Source of the DNA: Buxus sempervirens
Taxonomy: Eukaryota; Streptophyta; Magnoliopsida; Buxales; Buxaceae
Assembly: GCA_947561395.2 (NCBI GenBank)
Contig: OX387183.1
Coordinates: 41,522,901-41,586,900 of the forward strand
Direction: 5' to 3'
Length of the DNA stretch: 64,000 bases
The position numbers and the translations under genes were made by a program. This document shows, piece by piece, positions 1 through 13,000 of this stretch. Position 1 is the first letter of the stretch; every line of letters starts with the position of its first letter. The notes beneath the pieces were generated by a model. That model did no database searches, had not been told where the DNA came from, and saw only the letters and a program-made list of their open reading frames with translations.

Positions 1-208
1 TGAAGTAAAGGGTTTGATACAAGCTCAGAAGCGATGGAAGGGAGCCATTGTTGGGCAAAGTCTAAAAAGACGAAATGTGGTTTGAGTTGAGATAGAAGTG
101 TCTTGATTTTCTATAATATGACGTTCATCCATCCTCAGAAGTTTCCGAGAAAGATACCTTGGGTGAGCTTCTTCATTTTCGATAGTGATTACAGGTCCAC
201 AGAGAGAG

Positions 209-262
<54 letters not shown>

Positions 263-891
263 CTGGATATTGTCATGACTTGCGATGAGATGGGATGCTT
301 AGTATCCTTCAGAGATGTGGGGTCGTTGTTTGAGTCCGAAAAAACCTTGTTCTTGGTGAATACTGTGACTCACTTCTCTGTTCTTCCTCCCCTCTATCTC
401 TTTTGATCTTCACATTATTCCTTCATTACGAAATATGGGCCCCGCTTCCAGCACCATAGATGTGGATCGTGTTTCTTCCTTGTTTTGCTGATTTAACGAT
501 GTGGATCTCCTTTATCGATTCAATTCACAAATTGAATCGACAGAGGAGAATGATTCAATTTGAATTATAAATATTTTTGGGATATATATTCATTTGGAAT
601 GTGCATCTTGTAAATGATCATCTTGGAATATCCATACAATGAATGCACCCACCTTGCTCAAATCTGCAAGAAAGTTATCTCCGTATTTAAATCTTACCGT
701 TGCATATTTTGGCTCAGATCCATTTTCAAGACATTCTGACAAATTGGCGGCAGCAAAAAGATTGTAATAATCTTATGAATTTACTCATAAAATAACGCAT
801 GCTGTGTGTTTGTAAAAATGCCTCAAAAAGTTATTTCAAAAAATTTGTGAAAATCATATTTTAAATTATGAATTATCAAACACGTATTGGT
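1..891. other. Intergenic, no gene recognised
   Basis: Apart from the (TC)n tract, no conserved protein was recognised on either strand. The open frames here are short and driven by the microsatellite (Ser-Leu or Arg-Glu runs). The sequence is AT-rich. Confidence 0.5.
214..259. repeat. (TC)23 dinucleotide microsatellite
   Basis: An uninterrupted TC repeat of 46 bases, equal to (GA)n on the other strand. Such tracts are common in plant 5' UTRs and promoters, but no flanking gene was recognised. It should be length-polymorphic between individuals. Confidence 0.95.
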
Positions 892-1398
892 TGATTTTGA
901 AAACTTTAATGGTTTTTATATTAATTGTTACCAACCAGGTTTTTTTTCACTTGTTTTCAAAAACCCAAAAATAGTTGGAAACAGTTTTAGTTTTCAAACT
1001 ATTTAAAAAAAATGTTACCAAACACTCTCTAAAATCTTTTGAAACATGAGGAGAAGTTGTTTAGAATGTAAGTATAGGAAGGAATTTATGGAATTTATCC
1101 TTTGTAATTTGTGATATAGAATTTTGATTTGCTCATTTTTTTCATAGCAAATTTATTATAGTTTAATGGCCATGCAAGTTGTATAGCAATGCATTTTTGT
1201 TGGGTTTGAAAACTCGAATAATTTTTTTTATCAATTGTTACCAAACAGGTTTCTTGTCACCTGTTTTCAAAAACCCAAAAAACAATAATTGTTACCAAAC
1301 AGGTTTCTTGCCAACTATTTTCAAAAACTCAAAAACAGTTGGAAATGTTTTTAGTTTTCAAACTGTTTCTAAAAAAAACGTTACCAAACGCCCTCTTA
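892..1398. repeat. Dispersed direct repeat, two divergent copies
   Basis: Two related blocks, about 892..1030 and 1200..1398, share in the same order a 'TTGTTACCAAxCAGGTTT' motif, a 'GTTTTCAAAAACCCAAAAA' motif, an 'AGTTTTCAAACT' motif and a final 'GTTACCAAACxC'. The second block has an internal extra copy of the first motif. No coding potential is seen. It may be a degenerate MITE family, but I could not fix terminal repeats or a target duplication. Confidence 0.5.
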
Positions 1399-1889
1399 GT
1401 TTACTTATTTATCATTTGTATGCTTTATATTTTTGTGGTTTGGCCAATACTTCCAGACACAGCTTCCCAGGCCACTTTTCCTTTTTCCTATAAAATGGGA
1501 AGGTTGTTTGTAAACCAAGGGCTAAGAGTCACCGTTATCAAGCCAAACACTTTGAGATTCTAATTTCCTTGTCATCCCATCCTAAGGAAATCTTAGAACA
1601 ATGAAAGAAAAGGCCCCAAGGTGCCACAAAAATGCCATGGCATGGTCAACCGTGGCCGTGCAAAGTCTTCTTCAAACACAATCAAAGAAGCCCCTAGAAA
1701 TCCCTCCGGAAAATGCAGATAAAAATACTCTATCTACACAGTGCACTCAGTATGGTGCAAAAGAACATCCGGTACAAAAGAAGCATATGATGTATTGTGC
1801 TGTGTGCACGAAACAGCAAACATAAAATCTAAAGAAACCCAAAAAATGTAATCTTGATAAATTTTAGCAAATTAAATCTTATAAAAATT
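1399..1889. other. Intergenic, nothing recognised
   Basis: A 74-codon open frame at 1601..1825 on the + strand has no recognisable domain. No RNA gene or clear mobile-element end is visible. Confidence 0.4.
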
Positions 1890-2881
1890 AAATAAATTGA
1901 ATAAAAGGTCATTTTGGATACTTCCAAAACCTTCAAAGGGTCTTAGGCTCAATTTTAAGCCCGATTCGGCAAGTGGACCTTCTAACGAGGCCCACCCCTT
2001 CAAACCCACGTATAAAACAAATAAAAGTATAAAAAAAGGACCAAACCCAAAGAGGTCCAAATTAACCTGAACTACAAGAATGATAGTTGGAATTTTGCAC
2101 CACCCTGTCTTCTTCACAATCACTTCTTTTTCTCTCTATCCCTCTTTCTATTTTTCTCTAGATCTTATGCACGAAATTTCCCCCTCTTCCTCCCCTCATT
2201 TTTGGCTTATTAGAAACCCTAAACCTTTTCTAAAACTTCACCTTTTATAGGTTCACCACATTAACAACCCTAATAGGTTATCCCCACTTCAAATTGTAAA
2301 ACTCTTTCCTCTTTTACCCCTCTTCCTAATTATTTCCCTTAAACTTTTCTCTTAAAGAATTTTCTAATTAATTTTCATGTTAATTCTCATCCTTAATTTT
2401 AAATTTTAACTAAACACTTAATACCCTCCCATATTACTAAAATTAAGGACCCTAAATAGTATAATTATAACTAAGTCCTTACTCATTTTTTTAAACCTTA
2501 AATTCATTGTTTTAAATCCAACTAAACTAAAAGTTGGTCTAATTAAGTTTCTTAACTTAATAATTAATTATTTTATTCTTTCCATGGATTTGACTAATTA
2601 GAAATGACAAAAATACCCTTTTCTTTAATTTCCTTACTTAATCTTGAAATTTCTTCACAATTCATCAAATTTTATTATTCTTATTATTTCTCTTCGTAAT
2701 TTGAAATTTTAAAACTTGAATATTAGTTCTTCAAATTCTCCTTTATAATATAAATTAGATTTCCTATACTTGGTTCCTATTTTTCCTTTCTAATTTATCT
2801 TCACTTTTAAATCTCTCTAGTTTATTCATTAATTATCTATTTATTTATTTATTTTATTTTAGGAAAATCCAGGGTTCTACA
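1890..2881 (-). mobile_element. LTR-like sequence, probably part of a gypsy LTR
   Basis: Read on the - strand, the block starts TGTAGAACCC at 2881, the kind of start seen in plant gypsy LTRs, and contains a TATA-like CTATAAAAGG at 2241..2250. It has no coding potential and is strongly AT-rich. The other end and a target duplication were not found, so its extent is approximate. It interrupts or abuts an L1 ORF1 fragment that begins at about 2885. Confidence 0.35.
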
Positions 2882-2884
2882 ATC

Positions 2885-3250
2885 ATGACGAAGGGTTTTC
2901 AGCAGTTTAGCAATGAGTGCCCGATAAAGCCACAGGACACACAGAAAGAAGGTAGATTTTCATATTTGAAGCATAGCCATACCTTGCTTTCTGGAGCGTC
3001 TTCAAAGAAAACTCCCGAGGGTATAGGGTTTGTGAGAGGGATCCTAGCTTTGATGAGGACCGGGGGGATCCCCACCCTCATCAAGGATTTCCACGAAAAG
3101 ACACTCGCCGAAGAGTTTCATCATCCCCTCAATGACCTAAACATCTTGAAATTTTTGGGGAAGATTTTGAATACGCATCTAGATCGTGATGTGGTTGAAT
3201 ACGAAGCTTTTCGCCATAGCATCTTCGTCAATGGGTTCCATAAGGATGGC
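2885..3250 (-). pseudogene. L1-type LINE ORF1 fragment with CCHC knuckle
   Basis: On the - strand a short frame reads through a pattern typical of plant L1 ORF1 proteins: a 'FKYENLPSFC' stretch followed by a zinc knuckle with spacing C-x2-C-x4-H-x4-C, then a stop. Upstream sequence (3085..3250) is out of frame or too diverged to follow. No endonuclease or reverse transcriptase follows. The open frame on the + strand over the same bases (2885..3271) is judged a shadow. Confidence 0.5.
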
Positions 3251-3271
3251 AGTGTGATGACCCACAGTTGA

Positions 3272-3805
3272 GCGTTAATCACCCTATCTCTATTCACGGA
3301 CTATGGGTAGACCTTGCATAAAACTGGGTAATTATTCACACTCCAATCCATGAATAGTGCGACTCTCGAAATATCCATAATGTTTGAACGCAGTGCGCAC
3401 ACCGTCCTTAATTTATTAAATTATTACTTTTAAATGTTAAAAACAGCATGTATATCATAACTATACATATTTCACTAAAAAATATATTTTTAATTTATAT
3501 ATTCTATTTAAGAAAATACTTTTTATGAATTTTATAATATAACTGGGTCGACCCGACCCGCCCTTTCTAGACAACCGAGTCGTGGCGAGTTTCCTGACCT
3601 CCACTCGTTGGCGCAGAAGTATAGACATGCAGCTCTTTCATGGATTCCTCTTAAAAACTCGTTACAGGCAAAACTCGTTTCTAAACTTTTTAGGTTAAAG
3701 AATCCAACTAGATAATCGAAAACAGTGAGTTTGAGAGAAAGCCAGAGATCGAAGGGAGGCGAACAGAGAAAGGGGTTTTTGTTTGGAGTTGGAGGAGAGG
3801 TAAAA
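3272..3805 (+). promoter_or_regulatory. Upstream region and 5' UTR of LSG1
   Basis: Holds the region before the LSG1 start codon. A GC-richer island near 3545..3620 contains tandem GACCCG-type motifs, followed by the presumed 5' UTR. No convincing TATA box was found at a fixed distance. The reading frame is open upstream of the chosen ATG as far as 3725, but that part resembles no LSG1 protein and starts only at GTG. Confidence 0.35.
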
Positions 3806-4026
3806 ATGGGGAAGAACGATAAAACGGGGTTAGGGCGGGCTCTGGTGAAGCACCATAATCAGATGGTCCAGCAAGCCAAGGATAAGGGCCATTTCTATAG
3901 GAACCAGCAAAAGCGAGTCCTTGAATCCGTGACGGACGTAAACGACATCGACGCTGTCATCGAACAGGCTGAAGAGGCTGAGCTCCTCTACTCCGTCGAT
4001 CATCCCGTCCCTAACGTCCTCAATCT
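3806..4026 (+). CDS. LSG1: LSG1 exon 1
   Basis: Starts at the ATG and encodes residues 1-73 plus two bases of codon 74. It ends at CAATCT before the GTAAGG donor. It carries the family N-terminal block GRALVKHHNQM and the acidic EQAEEAELLY stretch. Confidence 0.93.
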
Positions 4027-7000
4027 GTAAGGCCAACTATACCCATCTTCCACTCGTTTTGAAGGAAACCCTGATGCATTTACGATGATGTAACGGTCCT
4101 TGATTTTTTTTTTTTCGCTGAGGGATTTTCGATTCTGGTTAGAGGAATCGATGGGTAGCTGAGACTTTAATCTTGTCGGATCTCTTTCTGTTTATCACCT
4201 TTTCTGTTTTGATTTTCTTTTCTTTATTGATTTTGGAATTGCTTCTTTTGATACCTTTGTTGTTGAAAAACTGCTCTTACGTTATGCTTGGAAGCAATGA
4301 CATGGAATGCTGCTGGATTCTATCACATATCCAGTGGATTCTGTCTCTTTTTTTTGGCGGGGTGTTGTTTAATGGGTTTTGTTGCGAATATGCCAGAATT
4401 TAATTTTTTAAAACCACAAGTTTGTCTAGCGGGAAAACTGGATTTTATTGCTTGCGTAAATCGGCAAGTTGAGATCATAAATGAAAGATTGTTGGTGGAG
4501 TATACATACTAATGCCCAAAATTGGGTTTGTATAGAGTTGCAATTTTTGCTTCTTTTATATACTGAAGGAATTATAGTTGAACTAATTGTTTTCCTAGTT
4601 TTCAATCTGTTTGAATGCCCTATACAGCTCTTTAGTAGATAAAAAGGAACACATATTGTAGTATGATGTGAACTGTATTAAAAAATTGATTATAGGATAT
4701 GATTGTGTCTGTTGGAATATCCTTCCACTATATTTATGACAGGTATTCTTTATTCTCATTCTATGATAGAAAATTTTGAAATTTTAATTTATTACAGTAT
4801 TAGAGCACTGGTATTTCTTGATTTTTTTTCTCTGGTTTCTTTTCTTAGTGATTTATTTTCTTAGAAATTTGGGTTGGTTTAGATTTTTGTTTGGGTTTGG
4901 TGTTAAGATACTCATATTTTACTGGGATCAGGGATACAAACTCTGCCACCAGTGAAATGACACCTGAAGAAAGGAGAGAACAACAGAAAAAAGAGGAAGC
5001 ATTGCATGAGAGCAGTCTTCGTGTACCTCGCAGGCATGTTTTTCTAATATCACATCCAACTAAAGTGTATTTGTATTCTTAGTTCATTTGCTTATTGCAG
5101 GCCGCCATGGAATGCTGGGATGTCTGTGGAACAGCTTGATGCTAATGAAAGACAGGCTCTCCTAATCTGGCGTAGAAGTCTTGCAAGGTAAGATATGACG
5201 GCATATGATCATACATAATTTATTTTGTGGTTTCTTCATGCTTGCATAGTTTCTTGAGCTTTTGGACTATCATCAACTACAGTACTACCATATTTGAAAT
5301 CAAGATATCTATTTCATTTTTAAATTTAGATTCTGCTTCCGTGTGCTTGGTCTCTTGTCATATGTAATTATTGCTCATTTGTCTTTACAAATTATCAAGG
5401 CTAAGACTTCTTGTACTGTTCTGGTAACATGGGCAAATATATCTCCTTACTACTACACTTTGGAATTTGAACAACAGCATTGGTGACAATAATGACTTGT
5501 TCAAGATATTTTTTGTCTCAAGCAAGAATCATTTTATACCATTCAGCCAATTAAAACATTTATATTTCTTTCATCCTTGGATAGAGGATGCATCTTATCT
5601 GATTTGTTGACCATTTTATTTCCTCAGAACCAAAGTAAATAAAGCATCACTTGGAAAGGCAGGTCACCTTGGAAATCTTCAGTTCTTGGCATTGACAACA
5701 AAATTTAAGTATTAAGAGGAGCTAAAAAGATGCCAAATATGCCTAGGAGAATGTTGTAAAGATGAGCATGCTAATATAGATATGTTGGAAGACTAGAAAA
5801 AGGTGAGGAATGAGTATATCCAAGAATGTTTGGGTGTCGTCCAAATCGGAGATAAAATAAAAGGAAGTAGGTTAAGATGGTTTTGGCATGTAAAGTGAAG
5901 ACTTAGTGAGGCAGTTGTAAGAATATGTGAAACGATACTCATTGAAAGGTCTAAGTGGGTGAGACAAAGGCCAAACGATCATAAAAGATTTTGATGGTTA
6001 TAGCCTGGGTGAGTTTTTTTTTTTTATCTTTTCTTACTTCTTCTGGTTGTTGTGGTGGTTTGGGAGGGGGGGTGCTATTGATTGGGATGGAGGAATAGGA
6101 TTCATGTTGCTAGCCCTAAATATAAAGCATTTTGTTATTTTTATTGTAATAAGAACAGAGAAGTCTGTGACATGAATTTAAACATGTATTCTCACCACAA
6201 TAGTTCATGTGATTTCAGTTTCCTTTACTACCTTCTCTTTTATAGGCTGATTCCCTTCTATTATATATGCCATATAACACACATGAACATGTTATTTATT
6301 TTCCTTAGTTACTTATTTGTTTATTGTTTTCTTTGTTCACATCTTTGAGCTGTTTGAGACAATGATTTTTTGATGTGTGTTTGGAAGTTGAACTATTTTC
6401 GGTTGTGTTTTATCCAATATTTATCGTACAAATTCAAAACAGCAAGATACCTTACTCTAACTTGCTAACTCATATCTAATTATAAAATATGTATTTTGTT
6501 GGAATTTTTATCTTCTCTAGACTTGAGGAGAACGAGAATCTTGTCCTTACTCCCTTTGAGAAAAACCTGGATATCTGGAGACAGCTTTGGCGGGTGCTCG
6601 AGCGTAGTGATCTGGTAAGATAAAAATGTTTTTCAATTTCCTGTAATTTGATATGTATAGTTCCAATCATTGCAGTTGATGAGTGATTCTCTTATGATTT
6701 ATCTGCCATCCATATATTATGATATCGATATTTGATTGATGAATGTCCTTGAACTTTTCTAAGCACTCATTAGTTCCTGTAGACTTTCATTTTTGTTCCC
6801 TCATTTACATTTGCTTTTGTTTCTTCGTGGTTAATATATATATATATTGTGTCAAGGAGGATGTTATAAATCAAAATTAGGAAAGGAATGTACAAAGCGG
6901 TTACTAGAAGAGAGTAGCCAATGCAAGAAGTTCAAAAGGAAAAAAGGCGCTAATAAAAAAAAAGGTAGCTACAAGTAACAAGACAGTTGACTCATCAAAA

Positions 7001-10000
7001 GGTATACCCTGGAATAAATAGTCCCAATCCAACCAGTCCTAGCTAGAATTTCCTCCATCACATTTGCAGAGCCATGCAGTAGAAAAAGATGTTCATCCAA
7101 TTGGTTAAAGTATGTGCTAAACAAGCTGGGTGCATGTGACCAGTTAGGGCTGTAAACAAGTCGAGCCGAGCCAAGCTTTGTACAGCTCAGCTCAGGCTCA
7201 TAAAACTTGGGCAAGGCTCAGGCTCATTAAAAATTCTTGAGCTCAGGCTCGGCTCGCAAAAGCTCGGCTCATTAAGAGCTATGCTTACGAAAGGCCTAAC
7301 TCAATCCACTTAACTTTATTCTAAAACAATTATCAATAAAAATCTCAAAAGTGATCATAAATGTATAAAGTGCCAAGTCTTGATACATTCGCATGGGGGA
7401 AGAAATTCAAAAATCGAAAAAAATGGATGATTGAAAACAGTAGAGTCAATAGACAATAACTAAAAAGTAAAAATAAAATAGTCTTAAGGCTTCTTATCCA
7501 GTCATGTGCCCTTTCTCTACCAAACATTAAGAACTAATAGAATACAAAACCTGCATTTAGAAGAAAAAGAAAATTTTACTCCTATAATCATAATAACAAA
7601 GAACAATATAAATGAAAATAACTAAGTAAATTTTTAGAAAGAAGCAAAATAACTGAAGCTAAAAAGAATATGTTATCAGTAGTCCTGTTAATGACTGAAG
7701 TTGAGTCATTCCTTGGGAAACCTAAAAACCATATGATAATGTGAGATATCACATTTATGAGAAAAGAACAATATATAACAATTTTCTCAATTAATAAAAA
7801 GAAATATATGTATGTAGATTACCCCAACTAATTGTTTTCAACACTAAGTGATGAACCACTTCGCAACCAATCTGTCGCACAAACCAAGGCCTCAATAGTC
7901 TCTGGTGCCCATGAACTACGACGTTGGTCAACAACCCTTCCCCCAGTGCTAAAAGCAGATTCTGAAGCTACAGTCGATAATGGTACCGACGAAATATCCC
8001 GAGCAATCCTAGAGAGTATAGGAAACTTATCAATATTCGAGCTCTACCATGCCAAAAAATTGAATTCTTGACCTTTATGTCAAGTGACATTTTCGTCTCA
8101 ATATTTATCCAACTCAGATTTGTAATCTCCACTCTTATCAACACTATCAATAAATTTTTCAAATTCCTCCCCACCAACATCACATGTGCCATCCTCCATT
8201 CTAAAGAATCAAGGAAATCTTTAAAATTCCAATTTTAGGTTTATTTTTAATTTGATAACTTCTTAACTAGTTAACTATAGAATAATATTTTTTTGAGTTA
8301 ATATTTCCTAATTATATATCAAAACATATTAAATATTAAACAATGTATCTGTATATATATATATACCTAATGAGCCAAGCTTTAACCAAGCTGAGTCCAC
8401 CCAAGCTCGGCTCAGGCTCATTAAATTAACGAGCTATTGTTTAAGCTCAGGCTCGGCTCATGAGCCTAAAAATAGAGATCAAGCTTGGCTTGTGTGAGCC
8501 GAGCTAGCTCAGTTCGTTGACAGCCCTATCACCAGTATAAGGGTCTGGTGATTGCTAAGTCACAGATTCGAAGTCTATAACAAAGGAAGCCCCTATACTA
8601 CTAATTCTCCGACATTTATCAATCTGACGTCTCTTAACTTTAACTGGCATATACATCTGCCCCCAATACATTTCCTTCCTGTTATAGCTGGAAAATGACA
8701 TATATTGTCACCTTTATGGTCTTTAAAACCCTGTTTGATTCCTGATGTTTGCAAGTTCGAATTGATCTCCTATCAAAGATAAGCTTAATGAGCCCTCTCT
8801 TCAGAGACTTCCAGTTAACTTGATGAGAATCCTTTATCATATTCGAGAACGCGATCATCCTCCAATCTCTAATCATCTCTGACATTTGATATATCTTGGT
8901 GCATACTCAAGGAGATTATATTGTTGTGGTAAGCTTTTGTAATCAGTTGAGCTGCCTGCTTATCCTGAAAGAACCTCTTATCCCTCTCGATCCAAAAGGA
9001 CGAAAGGATAGATCAAACACTACTCTAGACAATAGACTACCTCCCTTAGATCAAGGAATATCGGCAAGAATAATAAAGATATTTTATCTTGTGGTAGAAT
9101 TCCAAGTAAACCTAATCAGGGCCAGACAATGCTGCCACATCACCTTTGGAAAAAATTTTGTGGATAAACAAATAATAAATCAACTCCTTATCACATTTTT
9201 ACATCTGCAGGCAAAGAACTAAATAAATTATTATCTGCTGAACCTCATCCGTATACATGTGTGTGTGCATGTGGATTCTATAGGGCATAATGGTCCAAGT
9301 AAAAAGCCTTAATCTTAAGTGAATGACAAATTTCTGCTTTTGATGAAAAGAGAATAAAAGGTTCGCATGTATTTGGAAGGAGATGGAAGCTATCCATAGA
9401 AAGGAGGGAAAAAGTTCAAGTTGAAAAGCTGCCAGTATAGTTAGGAATCCTAAATAATGTTCAAAATAATGTACACATCCTGCAGGACATAATAGAAATT
9501 GAATTCCTCCATGTTAGCAAGGTGAATTCCTCCTCTAAAAGGTAGATTCTGTATCAGCCCTTGCCAGGCAAATTACGGACAGTTGCTTCCATCACATCTA
9601 TATAGAAGACATGCCCAAACAATGTAGGTAAATGGAAAGAGGGAATATTTGCTCTCGTCTAGAGATCATACCAAAAGTGTACTTATAAGCTATACAAAAC
9701 TTTGAATCACAAGTGAGGATTAAAAAAATGAGCAAGATCAGTAGTAGCCTCCCATGTACATAAATTGTATACCCTTGGACAGGGATGAATGTCCAAACAA
9801 TTTAGGGATGGCAATGGAGCGGGGTAAATTGGTAATGCGCCTAATCTCTAATGGTTAGTGTTTGGTAATTTTAAAGTCAGGTTAGGGGCAGGTTCTGGTT
9901 TAGCCAACTCTATCCTAAACCCGACCTTGATCTATTAACATATCATTTTAATATGTTTAAAATATTATTTCATATATAAAAAAGATATTTTATTAATAAT

Positions 10001-13000
10001 ATATTATTGATTTATATATTCTATTTAAAAAGCACAATTTTTTGCATTTTATACTCCAAGCGGGTCAACCCTGACCAGCCCCATTAACAAGCTGATAGGG
10101 GCGGGTTTGGGGTTCTTATTGGCTAAACCATTATAGGTGCGGGTTTGGGTTTACCAAAACCTGCCCCATTGCCATCCTACAACCATTCTTATGTTGACCA
10201 AAACTTATTAATGATGACTTTTACCACACACTCTCTCTTGGTGTAGAAACATGAGCCATTTCCCTAACAAAACCTGATTTCTAGCCCTGGTATTGGCGAA
10301 CCCCGTTTCCTTATACCAACAAGCAGTATCTCATTTTACTGGACACTTCCTTTCTCAAAATTAAAAAAAAAAAAAAAAAAATCTATATGACGTTTTCAAT
10401 GATTTTTTTTTTTGGGTGCAGTACGGTATTTAAAGATGGAAGGGAAAATTTTTGTAAAGTTTGTCCAGTAACTTGTATGAGTGTGATCCATCATTCTAAT
10501 GACAAAAGTTCCTCTAGCAAATTGCCAACCTCTTGATCACCTCAATGATAGGATCCAAAATTTTAAAGACTGAAGATATTCGCCCGAAGGTTGTCCCAAG
10601 TGTCTAAGGGCAATTCTGCCAATGTACAACTAGGGGTGTCAATGGGTACCCGATAAACCCGACAGGACCGACCCCCATTTAACAAGTTTTGGGACTGTGT
10701 ATATAAACCCAGTTTGTAATTGGGTTTGGTTTTGGTCCTACAAAAAGTAGGACCGTTAATAATCGGGTCTATGTGGGTATGCTCATCGGGTACCCGATAT
10801 ATAATTAGTCAAGTAATCAACTTTTAATAATAAGGAAGCTTTGGGAACAAGCATCATTCTAATTTATACTTAATAATTGCTTATTAGATTTTTAGAAAAC
10901 AATCAAAGAAGTATTTAACAACTTACCTAAACCAATTAAATTATTCAAACTTCAACTTTCTGATTTTCACTTTGTTTCTTTTTCTTAGAAGATTAAAAAA
11001 GGACACAAGAATCTAACTAATCCACTTTTGATTGTTTGTATTCTTTTAAAGTCATTAGAAAAATTGTATAACCGTTCTAGCGACCATTCCTCTAGGGTTC
11101 TTCTACTATTCTTCCCATCTTCCTAGTTCTATGCTATATTTTTCATATAAGAAGCTTCTTTTTTATATATATATTTCATTTTATTTTTTCTTTGATTGTT
11201 TGAAATCGGGGATTCAACGGTTACTCGCAAAAAACTGAGTGCATGGGGATTCGGTTCTTGGACAATTGATCACAATCCCAAACTCAGAACCGATAATACC
11301 TAGAACCATCTCGCACAATAGGATTCGGTTCTGGGACAACCTAAACCTGTCTTGAACCCAGCCCGTTGAAACCCCTAAATACAACCCAACAATGGGGCAA
11401 TCCTTTGTTCTTGTTCCTCGCTAAGTAGAAGACATGATATGGTAGATTTCTCTAGATTGACAATTTTTTTTAAGAAGCTCTAGACCATTTCAAAGCACCT
11501 CAGTATAAATTTAATTTGGAAGACTATCTTCCAAAGCATCAAGAAACAGAATCGTTCTCAAACTAAAAGTGAGACAATGAAACTGTCTTGTACACTATGC
11601 TATACCCTTTCAACAGGCCATACTCTTCTGCCTCCTAAAGGAAATTACCCGCTAATGCAAAAGGAAATATGAAATAGATATCTTCAGTGACTTTAGAACA
11701 ATGGGAACTGATCTCTGGCACAAACCATTACAAAGGAGACAAATATGTTGATTAAATGCTGTACATGGATATCTGTTGAAATATATTTTCTATTGAACCG
11801 TAAAAATATTAGGTCTGCTAATTTGCATGCGCACAAGACTATATCTGTTTGAAATGGCAAGCCAAAATGCCCTGGACGAGCCCATCCTTTAAATAAACGT
11901 TGATGCTTACTCCTTGTGGGTGCTCCCTTCTTTTGATATGAAGGAATTTCATTAGTTATCGAAAAAAAATTTTTTTTTGATGCTTGCTCATGTGCTTTTC
12001 CCTACTTGAGCAAGCCTGTAACATGCGAAATTATGTATCGGTCACCACATAATGATGATAATTTATATTTTTGAATTTTGAGAATTTCGACATATGAGTG
12101 CTATCTATGATATATAATGTTCTGACAATTTCTTACCTTCTAGTTTCTGAAAACTGCAAGTACCTCCCTTGGGGTTGTTGAAATGACACTAACCTCCCTT
12201 GTTAGAGTCGTTAAATCAACAAAAGTAATACATTATTTTTAAGTTCATCATTACTATCTTTAAAACTTAAAAATATCATTTTTTTTATTACAAAAATCAA
12301 AATCTTAAACTCTTTGTACTTCAAGAAGGGTAAATTCATCAAAAATAAATAAATAAATAAAATAAAATAATATCATTAGTACAGAAGGGAGGGACATGCA
12401 TCAGATAACAAAACCAGAAGGGAGGTTGGTGTCATTTCAGAACCTCAGGGGAGGTATTTGCAGTTCTCAGAAACCAGAAGGGGGTAACTGTAATTTTCTC
12501 AAACATTTACCGTGTTATGAAAAAAGGAATTGATAAAGTCATGTAATCTACAGATCATTGGTTATGAGCAGATAAAAATTATTTTTGGAATTTTCCAAAG
12601 GACTTTTCATTATAAATAAGGTTTTGTGTAGTCTGCTATTTCTTTACAATTGTCTCCTCCTTGTTAGTTGGAGATCACCGCAAAAGAACTCTTCCCTAAC
12701 CGTACTGCATCAAATTCAAGGGACACATATTCAATCATAAACAGTGCATTCAGATAAAATCTCACTAGTGACATTGATGTCATATTCAGCAGTTTCTATT
12801 GCCCTTTAGAGCCTCGTAATCAGATAAAAGTGATTCATATCCTCTCAACTGGCTTCATAAACATGTACCCATTAGTTGTAATCTGCCCTTCACGTTTAGT
12901 GGATGGACTGATGGTAAAAATTTTATTCAACAACAAATACACCTGAAAGCGTCACCTTAGGAGAGATTTTACACCTCCATTTGTAAGCACCTTGACCTGA

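Noticed and set aside
25..406. Open frames with Ser-Leu or Arg-Glu runs around the (TC)n tract
   Set aside because: They are products of the microsatellite; flanking residues match no family I know.
1890..2881. Solo LTR with defined ends
   Set aside because: Only the TGTAGAACCC end is convincing; no matching TG end plus target duplication could be found to the left.
2885..3271. 128-codon + strand frame
   Set aside because: The opposite strand shows the L1 ORF1 zinc-knuckle signature over the same bases, so the + strand frame is a shadow.
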